Positions 1-7,313 of a stretch of 64,000 nt of DNA are shown in pieces; positions within the stretch are counted from its first letter, which is position 1; the number at the start of each line of letters is the position of its first letter. The position numbers and the translations under genes were made by a program. Source of the DNA: Mycobacterium seoulense (GTDB taxonomy: Bacteria > Actinomycetota > Actinomycetes > Mycobacteriales > Mycobacteriaceae); the NCBI RefSeq assembly GCF_010731595.1, contig NZ_AP022582.1:1364001-1428000 (forward strand), written 5' to 3'. The notes below the pieces were generated by a model, which had not been told where the DNA came from, ran no database searches, and saw nothing but the letters and a program-made list of their open reading frames with translations.

Positions 1-1195
1 CCACCAGGCCGGACAGCACCGACGCCGGCGGCATCGCCAGCGCCAACACGACGCAGCCGATCAACCCGATCACCGGGATCGCCGGGACCGGCCGGCCCTC
101 GCCCGGCCGGAGGGTGACCGCCGAGGCGTTGGCGACCGCGTAGTAGATCAGCACGGCGAACGACGAAAAACCTATTGCGCCCCTGAGGTCGACGGTGGCG
201 GCCAGCACCGCCACCACGGCGCCGATCAGCAACTCGGCGCGGTGCGGCACCCCGAACCGCGGGTGGACGGCGGTGAGCGCATGGGGCAGGTGGTGGTCGC
301 GGGCCATGGCCAACGTGGTGCGCGAGACGCCCAGGATCAACGCCAGCAGGGAGCCGAGCGCCGCGACCGCCGCGCCCACCTGCACGACGGGGACCAGCCA
401 GCCCGTCCCGGCCGCCCGCACCGTGTCGACCAGCGGCGCCGTCGCCTGGCCGAGGCGTTGTGGCCCCAGCACCGCGAGCGCGGCCACCGCCACCAGGGCG
501 TAGACGGCCAGGGCGATGGCGAGGGCGACCGGTATGGCGCGCGGGATGGTGCGCGCCGGGTCGCGCACTTCCTCGCCGAGGGTGGCGATGCGCGCGTAGC
601 CGGCGAAGGCGAAGAACAGCAGCCCGGCGGCCTGAACCACCCCACCCACGGTCGTGCCGACCGGGCGAAGCGCCTCGGCGCCGGCCGCTCCCGAGGTGAA
701 CGCGGCGACGATCACCGCGGCCAGCACGGCCAGCACGAGCGCGACGATGAGGCGGGTCAGCCATGCCGACTTCTGCACCCCGGCGTAGTTCACCGCGGTG
801 AGCGCCACCACCGCGGCGACGGCAACCGGGTGGGCGTGCGACGGCCACGCGTACGAGCCGATGGTCAGGGCCATCGCGGCGCACGAGGCGGTCTTGCCGA
901 CGACGAAGCCCCACCCCGCCAGGTATCCCCAGAACTCACCCAGCCGCTCGCGGCCGTACACATAGGTGCCACCGGATGCGGGGTAGCGGGCGGCCAGCCG
1001 GGCGGACGAGGTGGCGTTGCAGTACGCCACCACCGCGGCGACCGCCAGGCCCAGCAGCAGTCCCGGGCCCGCGGCGCGGGCCGCGGGGCCGAGCGCGGCG
1101 AAAATCCCGGCCCCGAGCATCGAGCCCAGTCCGATCGTCACCGCGTCGAACACGCCCAGGCTTCGGCGAAGCTCACCGGTGTGGTTGTCGGCCAA
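1..1195 (-). CDS. APC-family amino acid/polyamine permease (3' end beyond window)
   Basis: Reading the minus strand from a TTG at 1195 gives a continuous hydrophobic protein beginning LADNHTGELRRSLGVFDAV and then GSMLGAGIFAALGPA, the typical first-helix motif of APC-superfamily permeases. About 398 residues are inside the window and at least nine membrane segments can be made out. The substrate cannot be assigned, but the family usually imports amino acids or amines by cation symport. A GGAG-type ribosome site lies about 6 bases before the TTG. The gene is divergent from an ArsR-type regulator gene and shares a 64-base intergenic region containing an inverted repeat, so it may be controlled by that regulator. 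The C-terminus is cut by the window edge. Confidence 0.85.
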   Translation of the reverse strand, partial: MADNHTGELRRSLGVFDAVTIGLGSMLGAGIFAALGPAARAAGPGLLLGLAVAAVVAYCNATSSARLAARYPASGGTYVYGRERLGEFWGYLAGWGFVVGKTASCAAMALTIGSYAWPSHAHPVAVAAVVALTAVNYAGVQKSAWLTRLIVALVLAVLAAVIVAAFTSGAAGAEALRPVGTTVGGVVQAAGLLFFAFAGYARIATLGEEVRDPARTIPRAIPVALAIALAVYALVAVAALAVLGPQRLGQATAPLVDTVRAAGTGWLVPVVQVGAAVAALGSLLALILGVSRTTLAMARDHHLPHALTAVHPRFGVPHRAELLIGAVVAVLAATVDLRGAIGFSSFAVLIYYAVANASAVTLRPGEGRPVPAIPVIGLIGCVVLALAMPPASVLSGLV

Positions 1196-1229
1196 TGGGT
1201 CTCCTCACCGCGCACGCATCGGCAAACCT

Positions 1230-1245
1230 ATCAAATGAGTTTGAT
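1230..1245. promoter_or_regulatory. Inverted repeat ATCAAA-N4-TTTGAT, probable ArsR-type operator
   Basis: A perfect 6-bp inverted repeat with a 4-base spacer (ATCAAA TGAG TTTGAT) ends 14 bases before the ATG of the ArsR fusion gene. It lies between the two divergent genes. Size, AT-rich half-sites and position fit operators of ArsR/SmtB repressors, which commonly bind AT-rich dyads over their own promoter. Direct binding is inferred. Confidence 0.65.
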
Positions 1246-1259
1246 GTATTCTCGCCGGG

Positions 1260-2000
1260 ATGGTGGCTGGCAAGACGGCGGTTCCGTCGCTGATGCGGAT
1301 GGCGTCGCATCCGGTGCGCTGGGCGCTGCTGACCGAACTCGCCGGCAGCGACCACCGGGTGCGGGAGCTGGCCGCCGCCGTGGACGAGCCGCAGAACCTG
1401 GTCTCGTATCACCTGCGGCTGCTGCGCTCGGCCGGGCTGGTCGACGCGCGGCGCAGCAGTTTCGACGGCCGCGACACCTACTACCGCCTGAGCCTGACGG
1501 GATGCGCCGGGGCATTCCGGGACGCGGCCGCCGCGCTGCATCCCGCGCTCGCGCCGCAGCCCGTCGCCACGCCCGCGGCGCGGTCGGTGCTGTTCTTGTG
1601 CACCGGCAACAGCGCGCGCTCACCCATGGCCGAGGCTCTGCTTCAGCGCCGCGGGCAGGGCCGCATTCGTGCCGCGAGCGCGGGCAGCCATCCCAAACCG
1701 CACCTGCACCCCGACGCGATACGCATCATGCGCGACAGGTACGGCATCGACCTCGCCGGGCGCCGGCCGCAACCGTTGACCGCGGTGGCCCGGCGCCGCT
1801 TCGATTGCGTGATCACCCTCTGCGACAAGGTCCGCGAGTACGCACACGACCATGGCCTGGACACGACGACGCACTGGAGCCTGCCCGACCCGTCGGCCCC
1901 GGGCGCCGGCTATCGGGAATTCGACCGGGTGGCAAGCGAATTGGAGGACCGCATCGACTTCCTGTTGCCCGCCCTCGACGCTAATCCGCGGGGGCGATGA
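1260..2000 (+). CDS. ArsR-family regulator fused to low-MW phosphatase-type arsenate reductase
   Basis: Residues about 10-95 form a winged-helix ArsR domain (recognition region LVSYHLRLLRSAGLV). Residues about 108-245 form a low-molecular-weight tyrosine phosphatase/arsenate reductase domain. The P-loop is CTGNSARS with nucleophile C114 and R120, and a WSLPDPS segment supplies the usual general-acid Asp. The family role is repression of metalloid genes plus reduction of arsenate to arsenite, or dephosphorylation. The classical ArsR ELCVCD metal motif is absent, so the inducer is uncertain. ATG at 1260 follows an inverted-repeat operator. The stop is one base from the next gene, a multicopper oxidase, implying co-transcription. 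No arsenite exporter is visible in the window. Confidence 0.88.
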   Translation: MVAGKTAVPSLMRMASHPVRWALLTELAGSDHRVRELAAAVDEPQNLVSYHLRLLRSAGLVDARRSSFDGRDTYYRLSLTGCAGAFRDAAAALHPALAPQPVATPAARSVLFLCTGNSARSPMAEALLQRRGQGRIRAASAGSHPKPHLHPDAIRIMRDRYGIDLAGRRPQPLTAVARRRFDCVITLCDKVREYAHDHGLDTTTHWSLPDPSAPGAGYREFDRVASELEDRIDFLLPALDANPRGR

Positions 2001-2001
2001 C

Positions 2002-3465
2002 GTGTCGCTCGATCGGCGTGACTTCTTCAAGTGGGGCGGGCTGGCGATGCTGGCCGCAACCGGAAGCGCCGGTGCCGCGACCGCCTGCGGGCGGACACCA
2101 CCCGGCGGTAAGGCCGACTACACGCTGCGGATCGGCACCGGCGCAGTCGAATTGGCGCCTGGCCACGTCGCGTCGACCTTGACCTACAACGGCCAATTCC
2201 CCGGCCCGCTGCTGCGGTTCACCGAGGGCCGGCGGGCGGCGGTGGATGTCTTCAACGACACCGATTCCCCCGAGCAGCTGCACTGGCACGGCCAGCACGT
2301 CGGCGCCGACGTCGACGGCTCCGCCGAGGAGGGAACGCCCTACATCCCCGCGCACGGCATGCGGCGGATCTCCTTCGTCCCCGGCCCGGCGGGTTTCCGC
2401 TTCTACCACACCCACGTCGTGCCACGCGCCGACCTGTCCCGCGGCCAATACAGCGGCCTGGTCGGCCCGGTCTACATCGAACCCAAACAGAACTTCGGTG
2501 CCTACGACCAAGAAGTCTTTCTGACGCTCAAGGAGTTTGACCCCAGTTTCGTCCGCGGCGGCGACATGGCCGCGGACTTCCTGGCCGGCGACCCCGAGCC
2601 CGACCTCAAGGACGGGGGCGAATCGTCGATGGCGGCGTCGCTCGGCCGCGGCGACCCGCGCGGCTTCGAGGTCAGTTACGGGGCGTTCGCCGTCAACGGA
2701 CGGATGCTGGGCCACGGCGACCCCATCCGGGTGCGCACCGGCCAGCGGGTGCTGCTGCACGTGCTGAACGGCAGCGCCACCGAGACCCGCAGCCTGGCGT
2801 TGCCCGGGCACACGTTCACCGTGGTCGCACTCGACGGCAACCCGGTGCCCAACCCCGCGCCGGTCCCGGTGCTGTGGCTCGGTGCGGCCGAACGTGTTTC
2901 GGCGCTGGTGTCCATGACCAACCCGGGGGTGTGGGTGCTGGGGGACGTGTCCGACGACGACCGCGGGCACGGGATGGGCGTCGTCGTGGAATACGCCGGA
3001 CGCGGCGGGGATCCGCAGTGGGTGTTACCGCCGCCGTTCACGTGGGATTACCGGCTGTTCGCGCGGCCGGCGCCCGTCCCGCCGCCCGACCACACGATCG
3101 TGCTGCTGATCGAGAAGCGCAACGCCGCCGACAACGGGTTCAACGTGTGGACCTTCAACGGCACACCGTTTTCCATGGACGCCAACCGTCCGGTGCTCAC
3201 CCTGGAACGCGACAGGCGCTACCGGCTGCGCTTCCGCAACGCCAGCGACGACCTGCACCCGATGCATCTACACCGGCACACGTTCGAAATCACCCAATTC
3301 GCCGGCGCGCCAACGGCCGGCGTGCGCAAGGACGTCGCGATGCTGGGCGGCTACCAGAGCATGGACGTCGACTTCGTCGCCGATCAGCCCGGCCTGTCGC
3401 TGCTGCATTGCCACCAGCAGATCCACATGGATTACGGCCTGATGCTGCTGCTCAACACCGGATGA
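2002..3465 (+). CDS. Exported multicopper oxidase with Tat signal
   Basis: The 487-residue protein starts at GTG 2002, one base after the upstream stop. The N-terminus carries a twin-arginine motif (RRDFFKWGG) and a hydrophobic stretch. ATAC ending at C29 could be a lipobox, so the enzyme may be a membrane-anchored lipoprotein outside the cytoplasmic membrane. The copper motifs are complete: HWHG at 94-97, HTH at 136-138, HPMHLH in the C-terminal cupredoxin domain, and HCHQQIH at 469-475 followed by GLM. The enzyme would oxidise a substrate with reduction of oxygen to water, for example Cu(I) or a phenol. Tight coupling to the ArsR-arsenate reductase gene suggests a metal-stress role. In-frame extension upstream to 1852 overlaps the previous gene and was rejected. 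Confidence 0.9.
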   Translation: MSLDRRDFFKWGGLAMLAATGSAGAATACGRTPPGGKADYTLRIGTGAVELAPGHVASTLTYNGQFPGPLLRFTEGRRAAVDVFNDTDSPEQLHWHGQHVGADVDGSAEEGTPYIPAHGMRRISFVPGPAGFRFYHTHVVPRADLSRGQYSGLVGPVYIEPKQNFGAYDQEVFLTLKEFDPSFVRGGDMAADFLAGDPEPDLKDGGESSMAASLGRGDPRGFEVSYGAFAVNGRMLGHGDPIRVRTGQRVLLHVLNGSATETRSLALPGHTFTVVALDGNPVPNPAPVPVLWLGAAERVSALVSMTNPGVWVLGDVSDDDRGHGMGVVVEYAGRGGDPQWVLPPPFTWDYRLFARPAPVPPPDHTIVLLIEKRNAADNGFNVWTFNGTPFSMDANRPVLTLERDRRYRLRFRNASDDLHPMHLHRHTFEITQFAGAPTAGVRKDVAMLGGYQSMDVDFVADQPGLSLLHCHQQIHMDYGLMLLLNTG

Positions 3466-3478
3466 CCCCGGCGACCGC

Positions 3479-4603
3479 TCACCCCAGCGGATTGTTCTCC
3501 CGCACACCGCGATACATGCCCCACCGCACGATCCACGGCATCACCACGCGCTCGACCGACCACGACGGGAACCGGAACGCGTGCCCGGTGGGCAGAAAGA
3601 CCTCCAGCCCGTCGGGCTGGATGCCCACCAGCGAACCCCACCGCCGCGTCGGTGCCCGGTAGGCCCCCAGCCGCCCGCCGCTGAGCTCGGCGCGGACGTT
3701 GCGGGCCACCAGCGCGTCCCCGCGGTTGCGGGCCGAGCTGCGCAGGGGATCGGTCGCCGCCACGTCGCCGACCGCGAAGACGCCCCGGTGGCCCGGCACC
3801 CGCAGCTCCGGAGTCACGCGGACGAACCCACGCTCGTCGAGTAGCTCCCGGGGCAGCCAATCGGTATTGGGCCGCACCCGCCCGATCGCCCACAACACCG
3901 CGTCGGCGCACGCCGGGGGCTGCCCCGTGCTCCAGCGCACCGGTTCGCCGGTGATCTCGTCGCCCGTGAACCCGTCGGGCAGCACGGCGCGGTGGCCCGG
4001 ATGAATGCCCACGCCCAGGCCGCTGAGCCGCCCGCGGATGCGGCTCCAGATCCGCGGGTGGTGCCCCTGCAGCGCCGATCGCCCCGGGAAGTACAGGTCG
4101 ATCCGCTTGGCCGGCCAGGTGGTGGCCATGTTCAGCGCGCTGCTCACCGCCGCCGCTCCGCCGCCCACGACGATGATCGAGCCGGCGGCGGCCAGCCGGT
4201 CATGCGCGGCCCGCAGCTCCGCGCCCACCTCGGCGGCCGACTGCAGGGTCGGGCGGCGCCAGAAGCCGTTGCTCACCCCCGTCGAGATGATCAGCGCGTC
4301 GTACTCCTCGGCGAGCGTCGCGCCGTCGGCGTGTTTGCCCAGGACCGTGCGGGCGGCCAGGTCCACGCCGGTCAGCTCGGCCTGCACCGTGCGCACGCGG
4401 TCCAGGCGGCGGAACCTGTCGAACGGAATCCAGTAGTCGCGGGCCCAATCGTCCGGGCGGGACAGCCGAACGCCCAGTTCCTGACCGCTGACCAGCGCGG
4501 GCTTGGCGGAGATGCCGACGACGTCGGCGTGCCCGGACAGCCGGATCGCGGCCAACACACCCGCGTCTCCGAGTCCGGCAATGACGACACGCTTGCGGTT
4601 CAT
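3479..4603 (-). CDS. FAD/NAD(P)-dependent pyridine nucleotide oxidoreductase
   Basis: The 374-residue protein starts at ATG 4603 (MNRKRVVIAGLGDAG), preceded by AGGA. It has two dinucleotide folds: an N-terminal FAD motif GLGDAG at about 10-15 and an NAD(P) motif VVGGGAAA in the middle. The late VFAVGD motif completes the FAD site. No CxxxxC redox disulphide is seen near the FAD motif, so it is closer to NDH-2, ferredoxin-reductase or sulfide:quinone-type enzymes than to glutathione reductases. It is convergent with the multicopper oxidase (13-base gap) and divergent from the next membrane protein. The physiological acceptor is unknown. Confidence 0.8.
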   Translation of the reverse strand: MNRKRVVIAGLGDAGVLAAIRLSGHADVVGISAKPALVSGQELGVRLSRPDDWARDYWIPFDRFRRLDRVRTVQAELTGVDLAARTVLGKHADGATLAEEYDALIISTGVSNGFWRRPTLQSAAEVGAELRAAHDRLAAAGSIIVVGGGAAAVSSALNMATTWPAKRIDLYFPGRSALQGHHPRIWSRIRGRLSGLGVGIHPGHRAVLPDGFTGDEITGEPVRWSTGQPPACADAVLWAIGRVRPNTDWLPRELLDERGFVRVTPELRVPGHRGVFAVGDVAATDPLRSSARNRGDALVARNVRAELSGGRLGAYRAPTRRWGSLVGIQPDGLEVFLPTGHAFRFPSWSVERVVMPWIVRWGMYRGVRENNPLG

Positions 4604-4671
4604 GCCGTTATCCTGCCTGGGACCAAGTTCGGGCCCGCCCACCGCTCGACCGATTGCCAGGAGAACGTCAC

Positions 4672-5565
4672 TTGACCACGCCGCCCGCGGGCGGTCGCGC
4701 CGAACGCATGACCGATCCGCTGGAGTCGACGCACCCACACGTGCGCGCCGCGCTGCGCGCCGCCGTGCGCGCCTCGGCCCCCCGCCCCGCCGCCGCGCGC
4801 CGGGCCGCCGCGGACTTCGAGAAGCCGGACCTGTGGGCGGCGGTGCTCGCGGAGATCCGGTGGGCGTTCACCCCGCCGCGCAACTGGTTGACGGGCGTGG
4901 TCGTCAACGTGGTGTTCGCTGCGGCGTGGCTGCTGGTGCAGCCGCTCACCATCGGCCTCCACCGCAGCGACTGGGTGATCCTGGTCGGCACCTACTTCTC
5001 GTCATGGGTGCTGGCCGACGTCACCACCACCAACCTGCTCGGCGCCGATCAATACCGCGTTCGCAAGGCCTTGTCCGACGGCGTCCCGCTCTGGCGGATC
5101 CTGCTGATCAAAAACCTTGCCCTGCTCGCGATCGTCGGGCTGCCCACCCTGGTGGCGGCGGTGGTGTTGACGCTGTGCCTGGAAACGCCAGGGCGGCTGG
5201 GGATCACGGTCCCGACCGTGGCGGTGCCCATCATGTCCTGGCTGGGGGTGGGCAACCTCGCCTCGGTGCTGCACCCGGTCGGTGCCGAACCGCTGATTCG
5301 GCGGTGGCGCCAGCGCGGCGACCGGCGCCGCACGGCCGGCTGGCTTGCGGTCATGACCATGCCGTACGCGCTGTACTACATCGCCGACCCGATGAACGGG
5401 GTCGAGCACAAGGTGATCTGGACCAAGGTGCCCGCGTGGATCTGGCCGGTGTTCGGGCGCGATTCCAAGAGCTTCATGCACCTGGGCATCGCGACGGCGA
5501 TCTGGATCGCCGGCACGGTCGCCGCGCTGGTGTGGGTGCGCAAGCGCGGGTTGACGATCAAGTGA
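4672..5565 (+). CDS. Conserved integral membrane protein, function unknown
   Basis: I do not recognise a specific family. The likely start is TTG 4672 (LTTPPAGG), because AGGAG stands 8-9 bases before it; ATG 4708 (MTDPLESTH) is the alternative. The protein has about 297 residues. An Ala/Arg-rich soluble N-terminus of about 70 residues is followed by roughly five or six hydrophobic segments. The loop ADVTTTNLLGADQYRVRKAL and the arrangement of helices recall permease subunits of ABC-2-type exporters, but no ATPase gene is adjacent. It is divergent from the NAD(P)/FAD oxidoreductase and convergent with the F420 enzyme (4-base gap). Confidence 0.7.
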   Translation: MTTPPAGGRAERMTDPLESTHPHVRAALRAAVRASAPRPAAARRAAADFEKPDLWAAVLAEIRWAFTPPRNWLTGVVVNVVFAAAWLLVQPLTIGLHRSDWVILVGTYFSSWVLADVTTTNLLGADQYRVRKALSDGVPLWRILLIKNLALLAIVGLPTLVAAVVLTLCLETPGRLGITVPTVAVPIMSWLGVGNLASVLHPVGAEPLIRRWRQRGDRRRTAGWLAVMTMPYALYYIADPMNGVEHKVIWTKVPAWIWPVFGRDSKSFMHLGIATAIWIAGTVAALVWVRKRGLTIK

Positions 5566-5569
5566 TCGG

Positions 5570-6490
5570 TTACGGCACTTTGGGTTTGATCTCCTCGATC
5601 ACCCATTGCGCGTAGTCGAGGTATTCGTCGACGCCACCGACGGCGGGGATGGGTACGGCGCTAACCGTCACGCCCTGCTCGGCGAGCCAGCCCAACCGGT
5701 CGACGATCTCGTCGGCGCTCATGCCGGGCCGTCCGTTCGGATCGTCACGGGCGACGTGCCCGTCGCCGACCCGGTTGGTGCTCAGCCCGTGCATCACCTC
5801 GAACGGCCGGCCGTCATAGGACGGCTGCGACTTGATGTAGTCCAGTTTTTCGGCGATCCGCTCGGGCGGTGTCAGAAACGGCCACCAGCCGGACGCGAAC
5901 GTGGCGGTCCTGCGCAGCGCCGCATCGGCGTCGCCGCCGATCCAAATCGGAAGGTGGGGCTTTTGAACCGGTTTCGGTTCGAACGCGATGTCGTCGAACG
6001 ACACGTAGCGGCCCTCGAATCGCGGTGCGTCACTGGTCCACAGCTCCACGATGGCCGCCAGGTATTCGTCGGCGATCCGGCCCCGCTCACCGAAGGGCAC
6101 CCCGAGGAGTTCGAATTCCCGAGCCAGCCAGCCGACCCCGAATGTGACCATCATCCGGCCTCCGCTCATCCAGTCCGCGGTGGCCAGCGCCTTGGCCAGG
6201 GCGATCGGCTGGTGCAACGGCAGGATGGTGACGCAGGAATTGACGGCGACCCGTTCGGTGGCACCGGCGATGTAGGCCTGGGCGGCCGTCGAGTGCAGGT
6301 AGTGGGGCCCGGACAGCTCGACGTGCTCGGTGGGGATGACGAGATGCTCGGGGACGGCGATCATGTCGTAGCCCCACCGGTCGGCGCATCTGACCATGCG
6401 GGTCTGGTCGGGTCCTGTGACCGCCGCTTCCCAGGGCTGTGTGATCGCAGGCAGGCGCAGCATGTGGGGAAGGGGGAAGGCGAATTTCAT
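5570..6490 (-). CDS. LLM-class F420-dependent oxidoreductase
   Basis: This is a 306-residue luciferase-like monooxygenase fold protein of the F420-dependent subgroup common in mycobacteria. Supporting features are the N-terminal FAFPLPHMLRLPA strand, the VPEHL segment, the FGVGWLAREFELLGVPFGERG motif typical of the family, and PIWIGG later. These enzymes move hydride between deazaflavin F420 and varied substrates; the substrate here is unknown. ATG 6490 is preceded by a good GGAGG. It is divergent from a PadR regulator gene across 133 bases with a 12-bp palindrome, so PadR control is plausible. Confidence 0.85.
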   Translation of the reverse strand: MKFAFPLPHMLRLPAITQPWEAAVTGPDQTRMVRCADRWGYDMIAVPEHLVIPTEHVELSGPHYLHSTAAQAYIAGATERVAVNSCVTILPLHQPIALAKALATADWMSGGRMMVTFGVGWLAREFELLGVPFGERGRIADEYLAAIVELWTSDAPRFEGRYVSFDDIAFEPKPVQKPHLPIWIGGDADAALRRTATFASGWWPFLTPPERIAEKLDYIKSQPSYDGRPFEVMHGLSTNRVGDGHVARDDPNGRPGMSADEIVDRLGWLAEQGVTVSAVPIPAVGGVDEYLDYAQWVIEEIKPKVP

Positions 6491-6518
6491 CTTGGGTTTC
6501 CTCCAAAGCCATCACGCG

Positions 6519-6530
6519 GGTCCGCGGACC
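6519..6530. promoter_or_regulatory. 12-bp palindrome GGTCCGCGGACC between divergent LLM and PadR genes
   Basis: A perfect palindrome lies 29 bases upstream of the LLM start codon. A partial copy (GGTCCGCG) recurs near 6580. Nearer the PadR gene, GGTT-GTT-AACC occurs at 6606-6616, about 7 bases before its GTG start. These could be operator or promoter elements of the divergent pair, but GC-rich palindromes arise by chance in this genome. Confidence 0.35.
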
Positions 6531-6623
6531 GGCAGTCTCCTTGCGACCATCGCCCACAACAACTGCATCCCGCCTAGCGGTCCGCGTCAACAGATCCTCG
6601 TCCCTGGTTGTTAACCTTGCGCC

Positions 6624-7313
6624 GTGGACTCCGAACCGGACCCTACCGGCGAAAACAGGTCGAAGGCGGCGCTTGCCGCTACGAGTTGGGCGCTGCTGGG
6701 CATGATGTCCTATGAGGAGGAGGTCTCCGGCTACGACCTGAAAAAGTGGATCGACTGGAGCGTCGATCTCTACTACTGGAGTCCGTCGTACAGCCAGATC
6801 TACACCGAGCTGAAGAAGCTCGAGGGGCTGGGCCTGGTGACCTCACGCGTTGAGCGCGACGAGGGTACGCGCACCCGCCGGCTCTATAGGATCACGCCAG
6901 CCGGGATGGCCGCCGTCACCGACTGGACAAACAACGCCCCGGTGGACCCCCCGGTGCTCAAGCACAGCGTCCTGCTGCGGGTGACGTTTGGTCACCTCAG
7001 TAACCCGGCCCGGCTCAAGGAGCTGCTGGCCGAACACGTCGCCTACGCCGAAGCCAGGCACCGCAAAGCGGTCGAGGACGCCGACGGCGCCGAGGCCCAA
7101 CCCGCATGGGCGTATTCGGTGATCGCGCTGCGCTGGGCCGCCAAGTATTACGCCGCGGAGCGCGAATTCGCGCTCGAACTGATGAAGGACATCGACGAGG
7201 CGGACGCCGTTCTGAAGAAGGCGGCCAAGGGGGGCTTCGGTCAGCCGCGCCCGATGCCCGGCTACTGGCGTGAGGTCGAGAAGCAGGTCGAGGCCAAACG
7301 CAAAGCGGACTAG
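6624..7313 (+). CDS. PadR-family transcriptional regulator
   Basis: The 229-residue protein has an N-terminal winged helix (residues about 20-100). The recognisable PadR signature is GYDLKKWID, then SPSYSQIYTELKKLEGLGLV and RLYRITPAG. A C-terminal helical AphA-like dimerisation domain carries the segment PPVLKHSVLLRVTFG. PadR proteins usually repress a neighbouring detoxification or catabolic gene until a small aromatic ligand binds. The likely target is the divergent F420 enzyme. GTG 6624 has no clear Shine-Dalgarno, so a leaderless message is possible. Its stop codon overlaps the stop of the convergent KstD-like gene in the shared tetramer CTAG. Confidence 0.88.
   Translation: MDSEPDPTGENRSKAALAATSWALLGMMSYEEEVSGYDLKKWIDWSVDLYYWSPSYSQIYTELKKLEGLGLVTSRVERDEGTRTRRLYRITPAGMAAVTDWTNNAPVDPPVLKHSVLLRVTFGHLSNPARLKELLAEHVAYAEARHRKAVEDADGAEAQPAWAYSVIALRWAAKYYAAEREFALELMKDIDEADAVLKKAAKGGFGQPRPMPGYWREVEKQVEAKRKAD

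Noticed and set aside
242..1984. 580-codon open frame on the plus strand
   Set aside because: It runs antisense to the permease and out of frame through the ArsR fusion gene. The product is Arg/Gly/His-rich with no motif, typical of high-GC shadow frames.
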